From: Rhizobiales bacterium UBA697
GTDB taxonomy: Bacteria > Pseudomonadota > Alphaproteobacteria > Rhizobiales > Ancalomicrobiaceae
Length of the DNA: 30,633 nucleotides
Reading direction: 5' to 3'
Assembly (NCBI GenBank): GCA_002298965.1
Contig: DBMN01000255.1
Span: 1 to 30,633, forward strand
The notes below the pieces were generated by a model, which saw only the letters and a list, made by a program, of their open reading frames with translations, did no database searches and was not told where the DNA came from. Position numbers and translations under genes: made by a program. This document shows positions 1-8,336 of the stretch, one piece after another. The number at the start of each line of letters is the position of its first letter. Position 1 is the stretch's first letter.

Positions 1-1292
1 CGGGCGGCGCCCAGCGCCGCGCCGACTGCGCCCTCCTCGACCCGGTGGACGGGCAAGCCGAGCTGATCGGCGAGGATCTGCGCCCACAGGCGCGAACGCG
101 ATCCGCCGCCGACGAGGTCGAGCTCGCGGATCACCGTGCCGGCGGCCGCGAGCGCGTCGCGATTGTCGAGCAGCGCCTGACCGACGCCCTCGAGCACGGC
201 CCGCGTCATGTCGGCTCGTGTCGCCTCGGCGCCGACGCCCGCGAAGACCGCGCGCAGCTCGGGATCGTTCGCCGGCGTGCGCTCGCCGGTCAGATAGGGC
301 AGGAACAGGATCGATCCAGGCGTCGGATCGTCGCCGAGTTCGGCCAAGAGGTCGCCGGCCGAGGCACCCGACACGCTCGCCCACCAGGCGAGACAGGACG
401 CCGCCGACAGCATCACCCCCATCTGGTGCCAAGTGTTCGGCACCGCATGGGCGAAGGCATGGACGGCGGAGGCGGGATTGGGGGCGAAGCGGTCGGTGGT
501 GACCCAGAGGACGCCCGAGGTGCCGAGCGACAGGAAGGCATCGCCGGCCGCGATGGCGCCGAGGCCGACGGCGGTCGCGGCATTGTCGCCGGCACCGCCC
601 GCGACGACCGGGACGCTCGTCATGCCCCAGCGGGCGACGAGGGCGGGCGAGAGCCGCCCGGAAATCTCCGAGCCCTCGACGAGGGCCGGCATCTGGTCGC
701 GCCGCATGCCGGTGGCGGCGAGTGCCGCATCCGACCAGTCGCGCTTCGCCGGATCGAGCCACAGCGTGCCGGAGGCGTCCGACATGTCCTCGACCGCCTC
801 GCCGGTGAGGCGCAGCCGCACGAAGGCCTTGGGCAGGACGACCAGGGCGACCTTGGCGAAGATCTCGGGCTCGTGCTTCGCCACCCACATCAGCTTCGGC
901 GCGGTGAAGCCGGGCATGGCGAGATTGCCGGTGACGGCGTGGAGCGCCGGGAAGGAGGCCTCGAGCTCGGCGCATTCCGCCGCCGAGCGCCCGTCGTTCC
1001 ACAGGATGCAGGGCCGCAGCACCTCGCCCTCGGCGCCGACCAGCACCGCGCCGTGCATGTGGCCCGAGAGGCCGATGCCGGTGACCGAGGCGACGCCCGC
1101 CGGTTCCCTGGCGGCGAGTTCGTCGACGGCCGCGAAGGTCGCCGTGATCCAGCTCTCCGGGTCCTGCTCCGACCACGTCGGATGTGGACGCTCGACGGTG
1201 AGCGGCCGCTCGGCGACGGCGACGACATGGTCGTTTCCGTCGAGAAGCACGGCTTTCACGCTCGACGTGCCGATGTCGAGACCGAGAAACAT
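1..1292 (-). CDS. xylB: xylulokinase, 3' end cut by window edge
   Basis: FGGY-family sugar kinase that should phosphorylate D-xylulose with ATP, feeding xylose into the pentose phosphate pathway in the cytoplasm. The reading frame begins MFLGLDIGTSSVKAVLLDG, the N-terminal phosphate-binding motif of the family. It continues with GLSGHMHGAVLV, ILWNDGR, a long GGAGDNAATAVGLG stretch and the C-terminal signature GGGSRSRLWAQILADQLGLP. About 430 residues are visible against a usual length of about 484, so roughly the last 50 residues lie outside the window. The ATG is preceded by GGAGGAAAG, a good ribosome binding site. The gene starts 47 bp after the LacI-type regulator on the same strand, so the two probably share a transcript. 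Substrate is inferred from overall resemblance; another ketopentose cannot be excluded. Confidence 0.93.
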   Translation of the reverse strand, partial: MFLGLDIGTSSVKAVLLDGNDHVVAVAERPLTVERPHPTWSEQDPESWITATFAAVDELAAREPAGVASVTGIGLSGHMHGAVLVGAEGEVLRPCILWNDGRSAAECAELEASFPALHAVTGNLAMPGFTAPKLMWVAKHEPEIFAKVALVVLPKAFVRLRLTGEAVEDMSDASGTLWLDPAKRDWSDAALAATGMRRDQMPALVEGSEISGRLSPALVARWGMTSVPVVAGGAGDNAATAVGLGAIAAGDAFLSLGTSGVLWVTTDRFAPNPASAVHAFAHAVPNTWHQMGVMLSAASCLAWWASVSGASAGDLLAELGDDPTPGSILFLPYLTGERTPANDPELRAVFAGVGAEATRADMTRAVLEGVGQALLDNRDALAAAGTVIRELDLVGGGSRSRLWAQILADQLGLPVHRVEEGAVGAALGAA

Positions 1293-1339
1293 GGGTCTTT
1301 CCTCCAGATCGATCCGTCGCCTTCGCCCTCGGGGCTCCC

Positions 1340-2383
1340 TCAGGGCAGGTTTTCGCGGATGACGATGTCGATGCCGATGGTCTCCTGACCGGTCGAGATC
1401 GGTTCCTTGCGCGCCAGCGCCTGCAGGATGCGGAGCGCCGAGCGGGCCTCGCGGCCGGGATTCTGCGAGATCACCGCGTCCATCACCCCGGTCAGCAGGA
1501 AGCGCCGGGTGTGGGTGGTGAGGTCGTGACCGACGAAGATCACGTCGCCGGCGCGGCCCGTCTCGACCAGCGCCGTGGCGATGCCCGAGGTGCCGGCGCC
1601 GATGTTGTAGATGCCGACGAGGTCGGGCACGTCCTTCAGCAGCTTGGTCGTCAGTGCCTGGTTGGTGGCGTCCTCGTCGCGACCCTCGACCGGCAGCATC
1701 AGCTCGAGACCGGGGAAGTCCGAGGCGATCACCCGCGAGATGCCGATGAAGCGGTCGGTGTGGTCCGACAGCGCCAGCGAACCGGCGACGACGGCGACCT
1801 TGCCCTTGCGCGTGCCGATGAAGCGGCCGATCAGAGAGCCCGCCGTGCGGCCCGCCGCGATGTTGTCGATGCCGACGTAGCGCGCCCGATGGGACGCCGG
1901 CACGTCGGAGACCAGCGTGATGACGTGGATGCCCGAGGCCATCAGATCGTCGATCGCCGCGCGCACCAGCGGATGGTCGAGCGCCACGACCGCGATGCCG
2001 TCGTAGCGGTGGCCGACCTCCTCGAGCGTCGAGGTCAGTGCGTTGGGATCGAAGACGTCGGTCTCGACGATGTCGACCAGGGTGCGCCGCGCGGTCAGCC
2101 ACGCGCGCTCCTTGATGACCGTCTCCTGGATCTCGCTCATGAAGGCGTTGAGGCTCTTCGGCATGACGAAGCAGAAGCGATAGCTCTTGCCCCGCGCCAG
2201 TTCCGCCGCCGCCGCATGGGGGCGGAAGCCGAGCCGGTCGATCGTCTCCTCGACCCGCTGCACCGTCGCCTTGCGCACGCCCGGTCGGCCGTGCAGCACG
2301 CGGTCGACGGTGGCGAGCGAAACGCCCGCCTCGCGGGCGACGTCCTTCAGGGTCGTGACGGAGAGATCGGCTTGCGTGTTCAT
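1340..2383 (-). CDS. LacI-family transcriptional regulator of the sugar cluster
   Basis: 347-residue DNA-binding repressor or activator of the LacI/GalR family. Residues about 8-55 form the helix-turn-helix (TLKDVAREAGVSLATVDRVL followed by the hinge region). The rest, from about residue 68, is a type 1 periplasmic-binding-protein fold that would bind a sugar or sugar phosphate. I start it at the ATG giving MNTQADLSV, because an upstream in-frame ATG would add 18 residues not expected before the helix-turn-helix. It lies 165 bp downstream of the aldose epimerase and 47 bp upstream of xylB, all on the minus strand, so it most likely controls these genes in response to xylose or a related pentose. 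The ligand is inference from context only. The upstream gap holds two GCGCAA copies (2397-2402 and 2414-2419), with no convincing palindromic operator. Confidence 0.9.
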   Translation of the reverse strand: MNTQADLSVTTLKDVAREAGVSLATVDRVLHGRPGVRKATVQRVEETIDRLGFRPHAAAAELARGKSYRFCFVMPKSLNAFMSEIQETVIKERAWLTARRTLVDIVETDVFDPNALTSTLEEVGHRYDGIAVVALDHPLVRAAIDDLMASGIHVITLVSDVPASHRARYVGIDNIAAGRTAGSLIGRFIGTRKGKVAVVAGSLALSDHTDRFIGISRVIASDFPGLELMLPVEGRDEDATNQALTTKLLKDVPDLVGIYNIGAGTSGIATALVETGRAGDVIFVGHDLTTHTRRFLLTGVMDAVISQNPGREARSALRILQALARKEPISTGQETIGIDIVIRENLP

Positions 2384-2548
2384 GCTCCGATGGATCGCGC
2401 AATTTTCTGAGGTGCGCAACTCAATTCGTCGCTGCACCGCAAATGCCGCGCTGCGGCGAGGTCGGCGGCAACACGTGACGTTTCAGCCGAAGGCGCGCGG
2501 AAGCGCCCTCGCTCGAGGCGTCGAGGTACCCCTCAAATCGGCCGAAAC

Positions 2549-3550
2549 TCAGCGCGACAGGAAGCGATAGACCGTGCGTTGGCGATAGGTCTCGCCCGGC
2601 GCCAGCCGCGTCGCCGGGAACTGGCGGCGGTTGGGCGCGTCGGGGAAGTCCTGCGCCTCGAGGCAGAAGGCGGCGTGCGCCCTGTGGACGAGACCGCCGA
2701 GCGGCGCCGCCGAAGGCCCGAGGAACTGCCCGGTGTAGAGCTGGATGCCCGGCCGGTCGGTCTCGACCTCCAGCGCCAGCCGCCCGTCGGGGGCGATCAC
2801 CTCGGCTGCCACGACCGATTCGCCGGGAGGGGCCGCGATGGCGAAATTGACGTCGAAGTCGTCGGCGATCCGCCGCGCGCTGCGGAAGTCGTGACGGCTC
2901 GCGTCGACCGGCAGCACGGCGCCGGTCGGGCAGGTACTGTCGTCGCAGGGCGTGTAGAAGTCGGCCAGCAGCCGGAGCCGATGATCGCGGCTGTCGCCGC
3001 CGTCGTTCATGGTGAAATAGGCGTGGTTCGCCACGTTGAAGACGGTCGGTGCGTCGGTCGTCGCGGTGATCTCGTAAGCGAGCGTCGCGGCTTCGGTCAG
3101 CGTGTAGGTGCAGCGCACGGCGACCCGGCCGGGAAAGCCCTCGTCGCCGTCGGGCGAGACCAGCGACAGCGTGACCGAGCTCTCCGTCGTCGCCTTGAGC
3201 GTCCAGTTGCGGCGCGAGAAGCCCTTCGGCCCGCCGTGCAGCGTGTTGCGGCCGCCGTCGTTGATCGGCAGCGTGTGGTCGCGCCCGTCGAGGCGGAAAC
3301 GGCCGCCGCCGATGCGGTTGGCGTAGCGCCCGACCATGGCGCCGAGATAGGCCGGATTGTCGGCGTAGGCCGTCGGGTCCTCGAAGCCGAGGACGACGCG
3401 GCGGCTGGAGCCGTCGGCGAGCGGCGCGACGAAGTCGCGGATCGAGGCGCCGATCGAACAGATCGAGACGATGCCGCCGCCCGGCGCCACCAGTTCCACC
3501 GCCACGACGGGTTCGCCGTCGCGCTTTCCGAATTCGCCGATGCGGTTCAT
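2549..3550 (-). CDS. galM: aldose 1-epimerase (mutarotase)
   Basis: 333-residue GalM-type mutarotase that interconverts alpha and beta anomers of aldoses. Visible family motifs are GRYANRIGGGRF near residues 74-85, NTLHGGPKGF with His105, NHAYF with His176, and CLEAQDFPDAPN with Glu298. The two histidines and the glutamate correspond to the acid/base residues of the family. There is no signal peptide, so it is cytoplasmic. Length is normal. The gene precedes the LacI regulator and xylB on the same strand, consistent with processing of an imported aldose before isomerisation and phosphorylation. The start ATG is 225 bp from the divergent aldo/keto reductase gene, and that gap must hold both promoters. 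Confidence 0.93.
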   Translation of the reverse strand: MNRIGEFGKRDGEPVVAVELVAPGGGIVSICSIGASIRDFVAPLADGSSRRVVLGFEDPTAYADNPAYLGAMVGRYANRIGGGRFRLDGRDHTLPINDGGRNTLHGGPKGFSRRNWTLKATTESSVTLSLVSPDGDEGFPGRVAVRCTYTLTEAATLAYEITATTDAPTVFNVANHAYFTMNDGGDSRDHRLRLLADFYTPCDDSTCPTGAVLPVDASRHDFRSARRIADDFDVNFAIAAPPGESVVAAEVIAPDGRLALEVETDRPGIQLYTGQFLGPSAAPLGGLVHRAHAAFCLEAQDFPDAPNRRQFPATRLAPGETYRQRTVYRFLSR

Positions 3551-3775
3551 GTCGTCCTCCGTGGCGCGCCGATGTTCGCACCTCGCACGAGGCCGAACGA
3601 TAAGCCGATCCGCGTCGCTCCGCGAGAGGGGGCGACGTCGCGGAGCGCGGTGATATTCCGCGCGCCGCCGCCGTCATTCCGAAATCGGGGCTTGCGAGCG
3701 GAGCGATATGCGCTATCTCGAGGTGCGCACCACGAGATCAGCGCGCGAAGTCGCGCGTTTGCGAGGAGACGTCCC

Positions 3776-4762
3776 ATGAAGTCCCGCATCTTCGGCCGCA
3801 CCGGCCATGCCGTTTCGGAAATCGGTTTCGGCGCCTGGCAGATCGGCGGTTCCTGGGGCGACGTGGCCGAGGCCGACGGCCGCGCCGCGCTCAACGCCGC
3901 GCTCGACGCCGGCATGACCTTCGTCGACACCGCCGACGTCTATGGCGACGGCCGCTCCGAGCGCATCGTCGCCCAGGTGCTCGCCGAGCGCGGCGGCAAG
4001 CGCCCCTTCGTCGCCACCAAGGCCGGCCGCCGGCTGAACCCGCACGTCGACGCCGGCTACACGGCGGAGAATCTCGAGGCCTTCGTCGATCGTTCGCTGA
4101 AGAACCTCGCCGTCGAGCGCCTCGACCTCGTCCAGCTCCACTGCCCGCCGACCGAGACGCTCTATCGCCGCGAGGTCGCCGACGCCATGGAGGCGCTGAA
4201 GGCCAAGGGCAAGATCCGCGACTGGGGCGTCAGCGTCGAGAAGGTGGAAGAGGCGCTGAAGGCGATCGAATACCCCGGCTGCGTCTCGATCCAGATCATC
4301 TACAACCTGTTCCGCCAGCGCCCGTCCGAGCTGTTCTTCCGCGAGGCGAAGGCCAAGGGCATCGCCGTCATCGCCCGCGTGCCGCTCGCCTCCGGCCTGC
4401 TCTCCGGCAAGATCACCGCGGCGACCACCTTCGCCGCCGACGATCATCGTGCCTTCAACCGCCACGGCGAGGCCTTCGACGTCGGCGAGACCTTCGCCGG
4501 CGTGCCCTTCGAGGTCGGCCTCGCGGCGGTCGAGGAGGTGCGTCGTCTGGTTCCGGTGGGGGCCTCGATGGCGGCCTTCGCGCTCAAGTGGATCCTGATG
4601 GCCGACGCGGTGACCGTGGTCATCCCCGGCGCCCGCAACGCCGAACAGGCCCGCGCCAACGCCGCCGCCTCCGATCTCGCCGCGCTCTCCGACGAGACCA
4701 TGGCCGCGGCCCACGAGATCTACGTGCGCCTGATCGCTCCGCACGTCCATCACCGCTGGTGA
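3776..4762 (+). CDS. aldo/keto reductase
   Basis: 328-residue NAD(P)H-dependent oxidoreductase of the aldo/keto reductase superfamily, (beta/alpha)8 barrel. The catalytic tetrad is recognisable: Asp51 and Tyr56 in FVDTADVYG, Lys82 in VATKAG and His122 in LVQLHCPP. The C-terminal cofactor-binding segment VVIPGARNAEQARANAAA is also present. I start it at ATG 3776, preceded by GAGGAG at good spacing; the open frame continues far upstream, but the family N terminus (MKSRIFGRTGHAVSEIGFG) begins here. It is divergent from galM. The substrate is unknown; because of the neighbours, a sugar aldehyde is a reasonable guess but is not shown by the sequence. Stop is followed about 35 bp later by a 10-bp hairpin. 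Confidence 0.92.
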   Translation: MKSRIFGRTGHAVSEIGFGAWQIGGSWGDVAEADGRAALNAALDAGMTFVDTADVYGDGRSERIVAQVLAERGGKRPFVATKAGRRLNPHVDAGYTAENLEAFVDRSLKNLAVERLDLVQLHCPPTETLYRREVADAMEALKAKGKIRDWGVSVEKVEEALKAIEYPGCVSIQIIYNLFRQRPSELFFREAKAKGIAVIARVPLASGLLSGKITAATTFAADDHRAFNRHGEAFDVGETFAGVPFEVGLAAVEEVRRLVPVGASMAAFALKWILMADAVTVVIPGARNAEQARANAAASDLAALSDETMAAAHEIYVRLIAPHVHHRW

Positions 4763-4796
4763 GCGAGGCGGGAGCCTCCTCTCTTCGGACGCTCGT

Positions 4797-4825
4797 GCAG
4801 AGGCCCTTCACCCCAGGGCCTCTGC
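4797..4825 (+). terminator. hairpin after aldo/keto reductase, possible terminator
   Basis: A perfect 10-bp stem, GCAGAGGCCC / GGGCCTCTGC with a 9-nt loop, sits 35 bp after the aldo/keto reductase stop codon. There is no T-tract after it, so it may act as a Rho-assisted end or an mRNA-protecting hairpin rather than a classical intrinsic terminator. Confidence 0.5.
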
Positions 4826-4852
4826 GCAATTCGGTGGAACCGGGTTCGACGC

Positions 4853-4980
4853 CGTGCGCGATGCTTCGAGACGGCGTTCTTCGAACGCCTCCTCAGCATG
4901 AGGCGCTCGTATTTGCCGCGGCAATCTCCAGAGCCTCATCCTGAGGAGCGCCGCAGGCGCGTCTCGAAGGATCGCGCACG
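4853..4980. repeat. inverted pair of dispersed palindromic-type repeats
   Basis: The left arm (4853-4904) begins CGTGCGCGATGCTTCGAGAC and ends CTCAGCATGAGGC. The right arm (4932-4980) is close to its reverse complement, running GCCTCATCCTGAGGAGCG to GGATCGCGCACG. The outer and inner ends match almost perfectly while the middle 10-15 bp differ, and each arm also contains smaller self-complementary parts. The CCTCATCCTGAGGAGCG to CTCGAAGGATCG pattern is, as I recall, a common non-coding interspersed repeat in Hyphomicrobiales genomes. It follows a gene end. Confidence 0.7.
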
Positions 4981-5141
4981 GACGTCGATCCGCAGCTCTG
5001 GAACGAGGCAGGCATCCCGGGAGGGGCGAACGGAGCTCGCGCCGGATGCGGCGCCCGTGTCGGAGAGTGGCGTCGGAAGGCGAACGAGCACGCGCCTCGC
5101 GATGCCGGACCGCCGAACCCCACACGCCTCGCGGGGCTCGG

Positions 5142-5164
5142 CACCCTCCCCTGAGGGGAGGGTG
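5142..5164. repeat. 23-bp palindrome, likely dispersed repeat
   Basis: CACCCTCCCC and GGGGAGGGTG form perfect 10-bp arms around TGA. This CCCTCCCC/GGGGAGGG core resembles short palindromic repeats seen between genes in many rhizobia-related genomes. No function can be assigned. Confidence 0.6.
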
Positions 5165-5280
5165 AGGGGCAGCCACGCCTCGAAACTCATCGATGCATGG
5201 GGCGCGGGACGACCGGTGCGCGGCACCGCGCGCGGCTCGGCTCCGTGGCAGGGGCGAACCGGTCTCGTCGACCTCGCGCC

Positions 5281-5460
5281 TCAGGCCTTGTCGCCGCCCT
5301 TGCCGCCCTTGCCCTCGGGCAGGTCGTCGTCGTCGAGGATGCGCCAGGCGGCGCCTTCGAGGTCCTCGTACTGACCCGACTTCAGCGTCCACATGAAGGC
5401 GAAGAGGCCGAGCAGGCCGAGGCCGATGGCGATCGGAATGAGGAAGATCAGGACGTCCAT
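5281..5460 (-). CDS. ccoS: cbb3-type cytochrome oxidase assembly protein CcoS/FixS
   Basis: Small 59-residue single-pass membrane protein required for inserting haem/copper cofactors into the cbb3 oxidase catalytic subunit. It starts MDVLIFLIPIAIGLGLLGL, a transmembrane helix of about residues 3-24. FAFMWTLKSGQYEDLEGAAW follows, containing the family hallmark W-x-lysine-SGQ(F/Y)-D/E-DLEG-A. The tail is DDDD plus a Gly/Lys-rich end. It lies 20 bp after fixI on the same strand and is the last gene of the ccoG-fixH-fixI-ccoS operon, the usual order. Confidence 0.95.
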   Translation of the reverse strand: MDVLIFLIPIAIGLGLLGLFAFMWTLKSGQYEDLEGAAWRILDDDDLPEGKGGKGGDKA

Positions 5461-5480
5461 CGTCGGTTCCTACTCTCGGA

Positions 5481-7703
5481 TCAGGGTTCGGCGAAGAGGC
5501 GCAGGCGCAGCGCGTTGAGCGTCACCAGCACCGACGAGCCGGACATGGCCAGCGCCGCGATCAGCGGCGTCACGAAGCCCGCCACCGCCACCGGCACGGC
5601 GACGAAGTTGTAGATCACCGACAGCCACAGGTTCTGCACCATCGCCCTCTTGGCCGAGCGCGACACCTCGATCGCCACCGCCACCGGGGCGAGGCGGTCG
5701 CCGAGGAAGACGGCGTCGGCGGCGGCCTGCGACAGGTGGACGGCGGTGACCGGCGACAGCGACACGTTCGCGGCGGCGAGCGCCGGGGCGTCGTTGAGAC
5801 CGTCGCCGACCATCAGCACCCTGTGGCCGGCGGCCTTGAGCTCTTCGATGCGGGCGATCTTGTCGGCCGGCTTGACGCCCGAGCGCCAGTTGGCGACGCC
5901 GCATTCGGCCGCCACCGCGGCTACGGCAGCCTCGCGATCGCCCGACAGGATCTCCACCGCGACGCCGTCGGCGGCGAGGCGGCGCATGACCTCGGCGGCG
6001 TCTTCGCGCAGGCCCTGGCGCAGGGCGCAGACGACGACGTCGCCCGTGGCGTCGCGATGGGCGACCAGCGAGGCGCCGGGATAGGCCTCGTGCAGCGCCG
6101 CGACCATGGCCGGATCGGCATCGCAGAACTCGGGGCTGCCGAGGCGTTCGATCGACCCTTCCGTCGTCGTCTCGATGCCGCGGCCGGGGATCTCGCGCAC
6201 GTCGACGGGCGCGGCGACGGCGCGCGTCGCCTCGGCCAGGGCGACGCCGAGCGGGTGGCGGCTGGCGCGCGCCATGCGGCCGGCCATCATGAGGCGCTCG
6301 ACCGAGAATTCCTCGGCGTTGAGCAGCCGCGCCTCGGGCAGGGTCAGCGTGCCGGTCTTGTCGAAGACCACGGTGTCGACCACGGCGAGGCGCTCGATGG
6401 CGTCGCCGGCATGAACCAGCACGCCGGCGCGGAAGAGGATGCCGGAGGTCACCACCTGCACCGCCGGAATGGCGAGCGCCAGGGCGCAGGGGCAGGTGAT
6501 GATCAGCACCGACACGGCGACGATGCCGGAATCGGCGATGCCGCGGCCGCCGATCAGCCACCAGCCGAGGAAGGTCAGCGCGGCGGCGGAATGGACGACC
6601 GGCGCATACATCGAGGCGGCGCGGTCGGCGAGGCGCATGTAGCGCGACTTGGCCTGGGCCGCGGCCTCGAGCAGGCGGTTGACCTCGTCGAGCAGCGTGC
6701 CGGCGGCCGCCGCCGTGACGCGGACCTCGAGCGAGCCGGAGGTCGACAGCGTGCCGGCATAGACGCGATCGCCGGCGCCGACGGCGACGAGGTCGGTCTC
6801 GCCGGTGATCAGGCTCTGGTCGATGTCGGAGCCGCCGCGTTCGACGACGCCGTCGACCGACACCCGTTCGCCGGCGCGGACCAGCACCAGCGCGCCGGGT
6901 TCGACCTTGGAGAGCGGCACGTCGCGGACGCTGCCGTCGGGGAGCACCAGCGAGGCGGCCTCGACCCGGAGGGCGGCGACGTTCTCGGCGACCGAACGGG
7001 TGCGGCGGCGCATGTTCTGGTCGAGGTAACGGCCGACCAGAAGGAAGAACAGCAGCATCGTCACCGAGTCGAAGAAGGCGTGATGCGCCGAGCGCAGCGT
7101 CTCGAAGATCGACAGGCCGAGGGTCAGCACGACGCCGATCGAGATCGGCACGTCCATGTTGGTGCGCAGCACCCTGAGCGCCCGCCAGGCCGAGCGGAAG
7201 AACGGCCGGGCCGAATAGGCGACGACGGGAATGGCGATCAGCGCCGAGACCCAGTGGAAGAGGTCGCGCGTCAGATCGTCGATGTCGGTGACGTTGCCGG
7301 CCCACACCGAGACCGACAGCAGCATGATGTTCATCGCACCGAAGCCGGCGACGCCCATGCAGCGCAGCAGTTCCTTGGCCTCGGCGTTCTCCTCGGCGCT
7401 GCGGCGGCCGGGGTCGAAGGGATGGGCGCGATAGCCGAGCCGCTCCAGCCGTCGCACGATGACGCCCGGCTCGACCTTCGCGGGATCCCAGTCGACGGCG
7501 AGGCGGCGCGACGTCAGGTTGACGCGGGCCTGATCGACGCCGTCGAGCCCCTTGAGGCCGCGCTCGATGGTCGACATGCAGGCGGCGCAGGTGATGCCCT
7601 CCACCGCCAGATCCATGTGCAGACGGCCGTCCGGCGCCTCCGTGGCGAAGGCGGACCAGTCGTTCTCGCGCGGGGCGTCGAGCGGCGTCGCGGTGGCGTT
7701 CAT
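5481..7703 (-). CDS. fixI: Cu(I)-exporting P1B-type ATPase CcoI/FixI
   Basis: 740-residue heavy-metal P-type ATPase that moves copper across the inner membrane for delivery to the CuB site of cbb3 oxidase. Visible in order: an HMA domain with the metal-binding GITCAACMSTIERG (Cys39 and Cys42), a block of transmembrane helices, the actuator TGET in SLITGETDLV, the transmembrane metal site CPC at 404-406 (IITCPCALALAIP), the phosphorylation motif DKTGT with Asp448, an HP motif (SRHPLG) in the nucleotide domain, and GDGLNDAPALAAA near 632. I start at ATG 7703 (MNATATPLDAP), because the open frame upstream is low-complexity and overlaps the intergenic space. The CcoI assignment over a CopA-type exporter rests on its place between fixH and ccoS. 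Confidence 0.95.
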   Translation of the reverse strand: MNATATPLDAPRENDWSAFATEAPDGRLHMDLAVEGITCAACMSTIERGLKGLDGVDQARVNLTSRRLAVDWDPAKVEPGVIVRRLERLGYRAHPFDPGRRSAEENAEAKELLRCMGVAGFGAMNIMLLSVSVWAGNVTDIDDLTRDLFHWVSALIAIPVVAYSARPFFRSAWRALRVLRTNMDVPISIGVVLTLGLSIFETLRSAHHAFFDSVTMLLFFLLVGRYLDQNMRRRTRSVAENVAALRVEAASLVLPDGSVRDVPLSKVEPGALVLVRAGERVSVDGVVERGGSDIDQSLITGETDLVAVGAGDRVYAGTLSTSGSLEVRVTAAAAGTLLDEVNRLLEAAAQAKSRYMRLADRAASMYAPVVHSAAALTFLGWWLIGGRGIADSGIVAVSVLIITCPCALALAIPAVQVVTSGILFRAGVLVHAGDAIERLAVVDTVVFDKTGTLTLPEARLLNAEEFSVERLMMAGRMARASRHPLGVALAEATRAVAAPVDVREIPGRGIETTTEGSIERLGSPEFCDADPAMVAALHEAYPGASLVAHRDATGDVVVCALRQGLREDAAEVMRRLAADGVAVEILSGDREAAVAAVAAECGVANWRSGVKPADKIARIEELKAAGHRVLMVGDGLNDAPALAAANVSLSPVTAVHLSQAAADAVFLGDRLAPVAVAIEVSRSAKRAMVQNLWLSVIYNFVAVPVAVAGFVTPLIAALAMSGSSVLVTLNALRLRLFAEP

Positions 7704-7755
7704 GGGCCCTCGGCTCCGATCGGGGCCGGCGACGGCAGCGCCGTCGCCGCCGTCG

Positions 7756-8283
7756 TCACTTGAAGAAGAGCGTGTTGTGCGACTGGAACAGGCGGCCGCC
7801 GGCACCGTCGCCCTCGATCGCCATGCCCCACTTGCCGGGCGTCACGCCCTTGGCCTCGCCGGTCCAGCGATCGGAAGAGCCGGCGACCGGCTGCAGCGCG
7901 ACCACGTGGTCGAGGGTGCGCTGCGCCGGGTGCTCGAGGCGCATCTTGAAGGTCACGCCGGAGAGCGCCGCGCCGTCCTTGCCGCGGGCGTCGAGCACGA
8001 CCTTGACCGTGCCGTCGTCGGCGCGGGTGGCGTTGGCCTCGACCGTCCAGCCGCGCTCGGTCTGGGCCGCGGCGGCGGCGAGCTCGGCGTTGAAACGCTG
8101 GCTGTCGCGGAACGAGCTCTCGGTCACCGTGCCGGGATGCGACCCGATGGCCTTGTAGACCATGTATCCGTTCACCGCGAAGACCACGCCGAAGGTGCAG
8201 ATCAGGATGATCAGCACCCGGCGGCCGGTGAGGCGGAAGCCCTCTTCCTGCGGTTCCTTCGAAGTCTCGAGCGTCGTCGGCAT
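7756..8283 (-). CDS. fixH: FixH family protein
   Basis: 175-residue membrane-anchored protein of the cbb3 assembly operon. One transmembrane helix (about residues 22-45, RVLIILICTFGVVFAVNGYM) is followed by the family hallmark YMVYKAIGSHPGTVTESSF. A periplasmic beta-rich domain ends GRLFQSHNTLFFK. FixH proteins are thought to help FixI in copper handling. Start is ATG 8283, preceded by a purine-rich GGAGAGA. It sits 53 bp after ccoG and 52 bp before fixI, the conserved G-H-I-S order. Confidence 0.94.
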   Translation of the reverse strand: MPTTLETSKEPQEEGFRLTGRRVLIILICTFGVVFAVNGYMVYKAIGSHPGTVTESSFRDSQRFNAELAAAAAQTERGWTVEANATRADDGTVKVVLDARGKDGAALSGVTFKMRLEHPAQRTLDHVVALQPVAGSSDRWTGEAKGVTPGKWGMAIEGDGAGGRLFQSHNTLFFK

Positions 8284-8336
8284 GTCTCTCTCCGATGGCT
8301 TGCGGTCGGTGCGCCCCGCCACGGCGGGGCGTCCGT

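Larger units (their letters stand above)
4763..5280. other. gene-free intergenic stretch with repeats
   Basis: About 520 bp between the convergent ends of the aldo/keto reductase and ccoS genes. Open frames cross it on both strands but none resembles a protein family, and their compositions (Arg, Pro, Ala, Ser rich) are typical of chance frames in GC-rich DNA. It contains the 4797-4825 hairpin, the inverted repeat pair at 4853-4980 and a 23-bp palindrome at 5142-5164. I see no RNA gene. Confidence 0.7.

Noticed and set aside
4808..5392. Open frames covering the region between the aldo/keto reductase and ccoS
   Set aside because: They run through the dispersed repeats and into ccoS in the wrong frame, with no family similarity.
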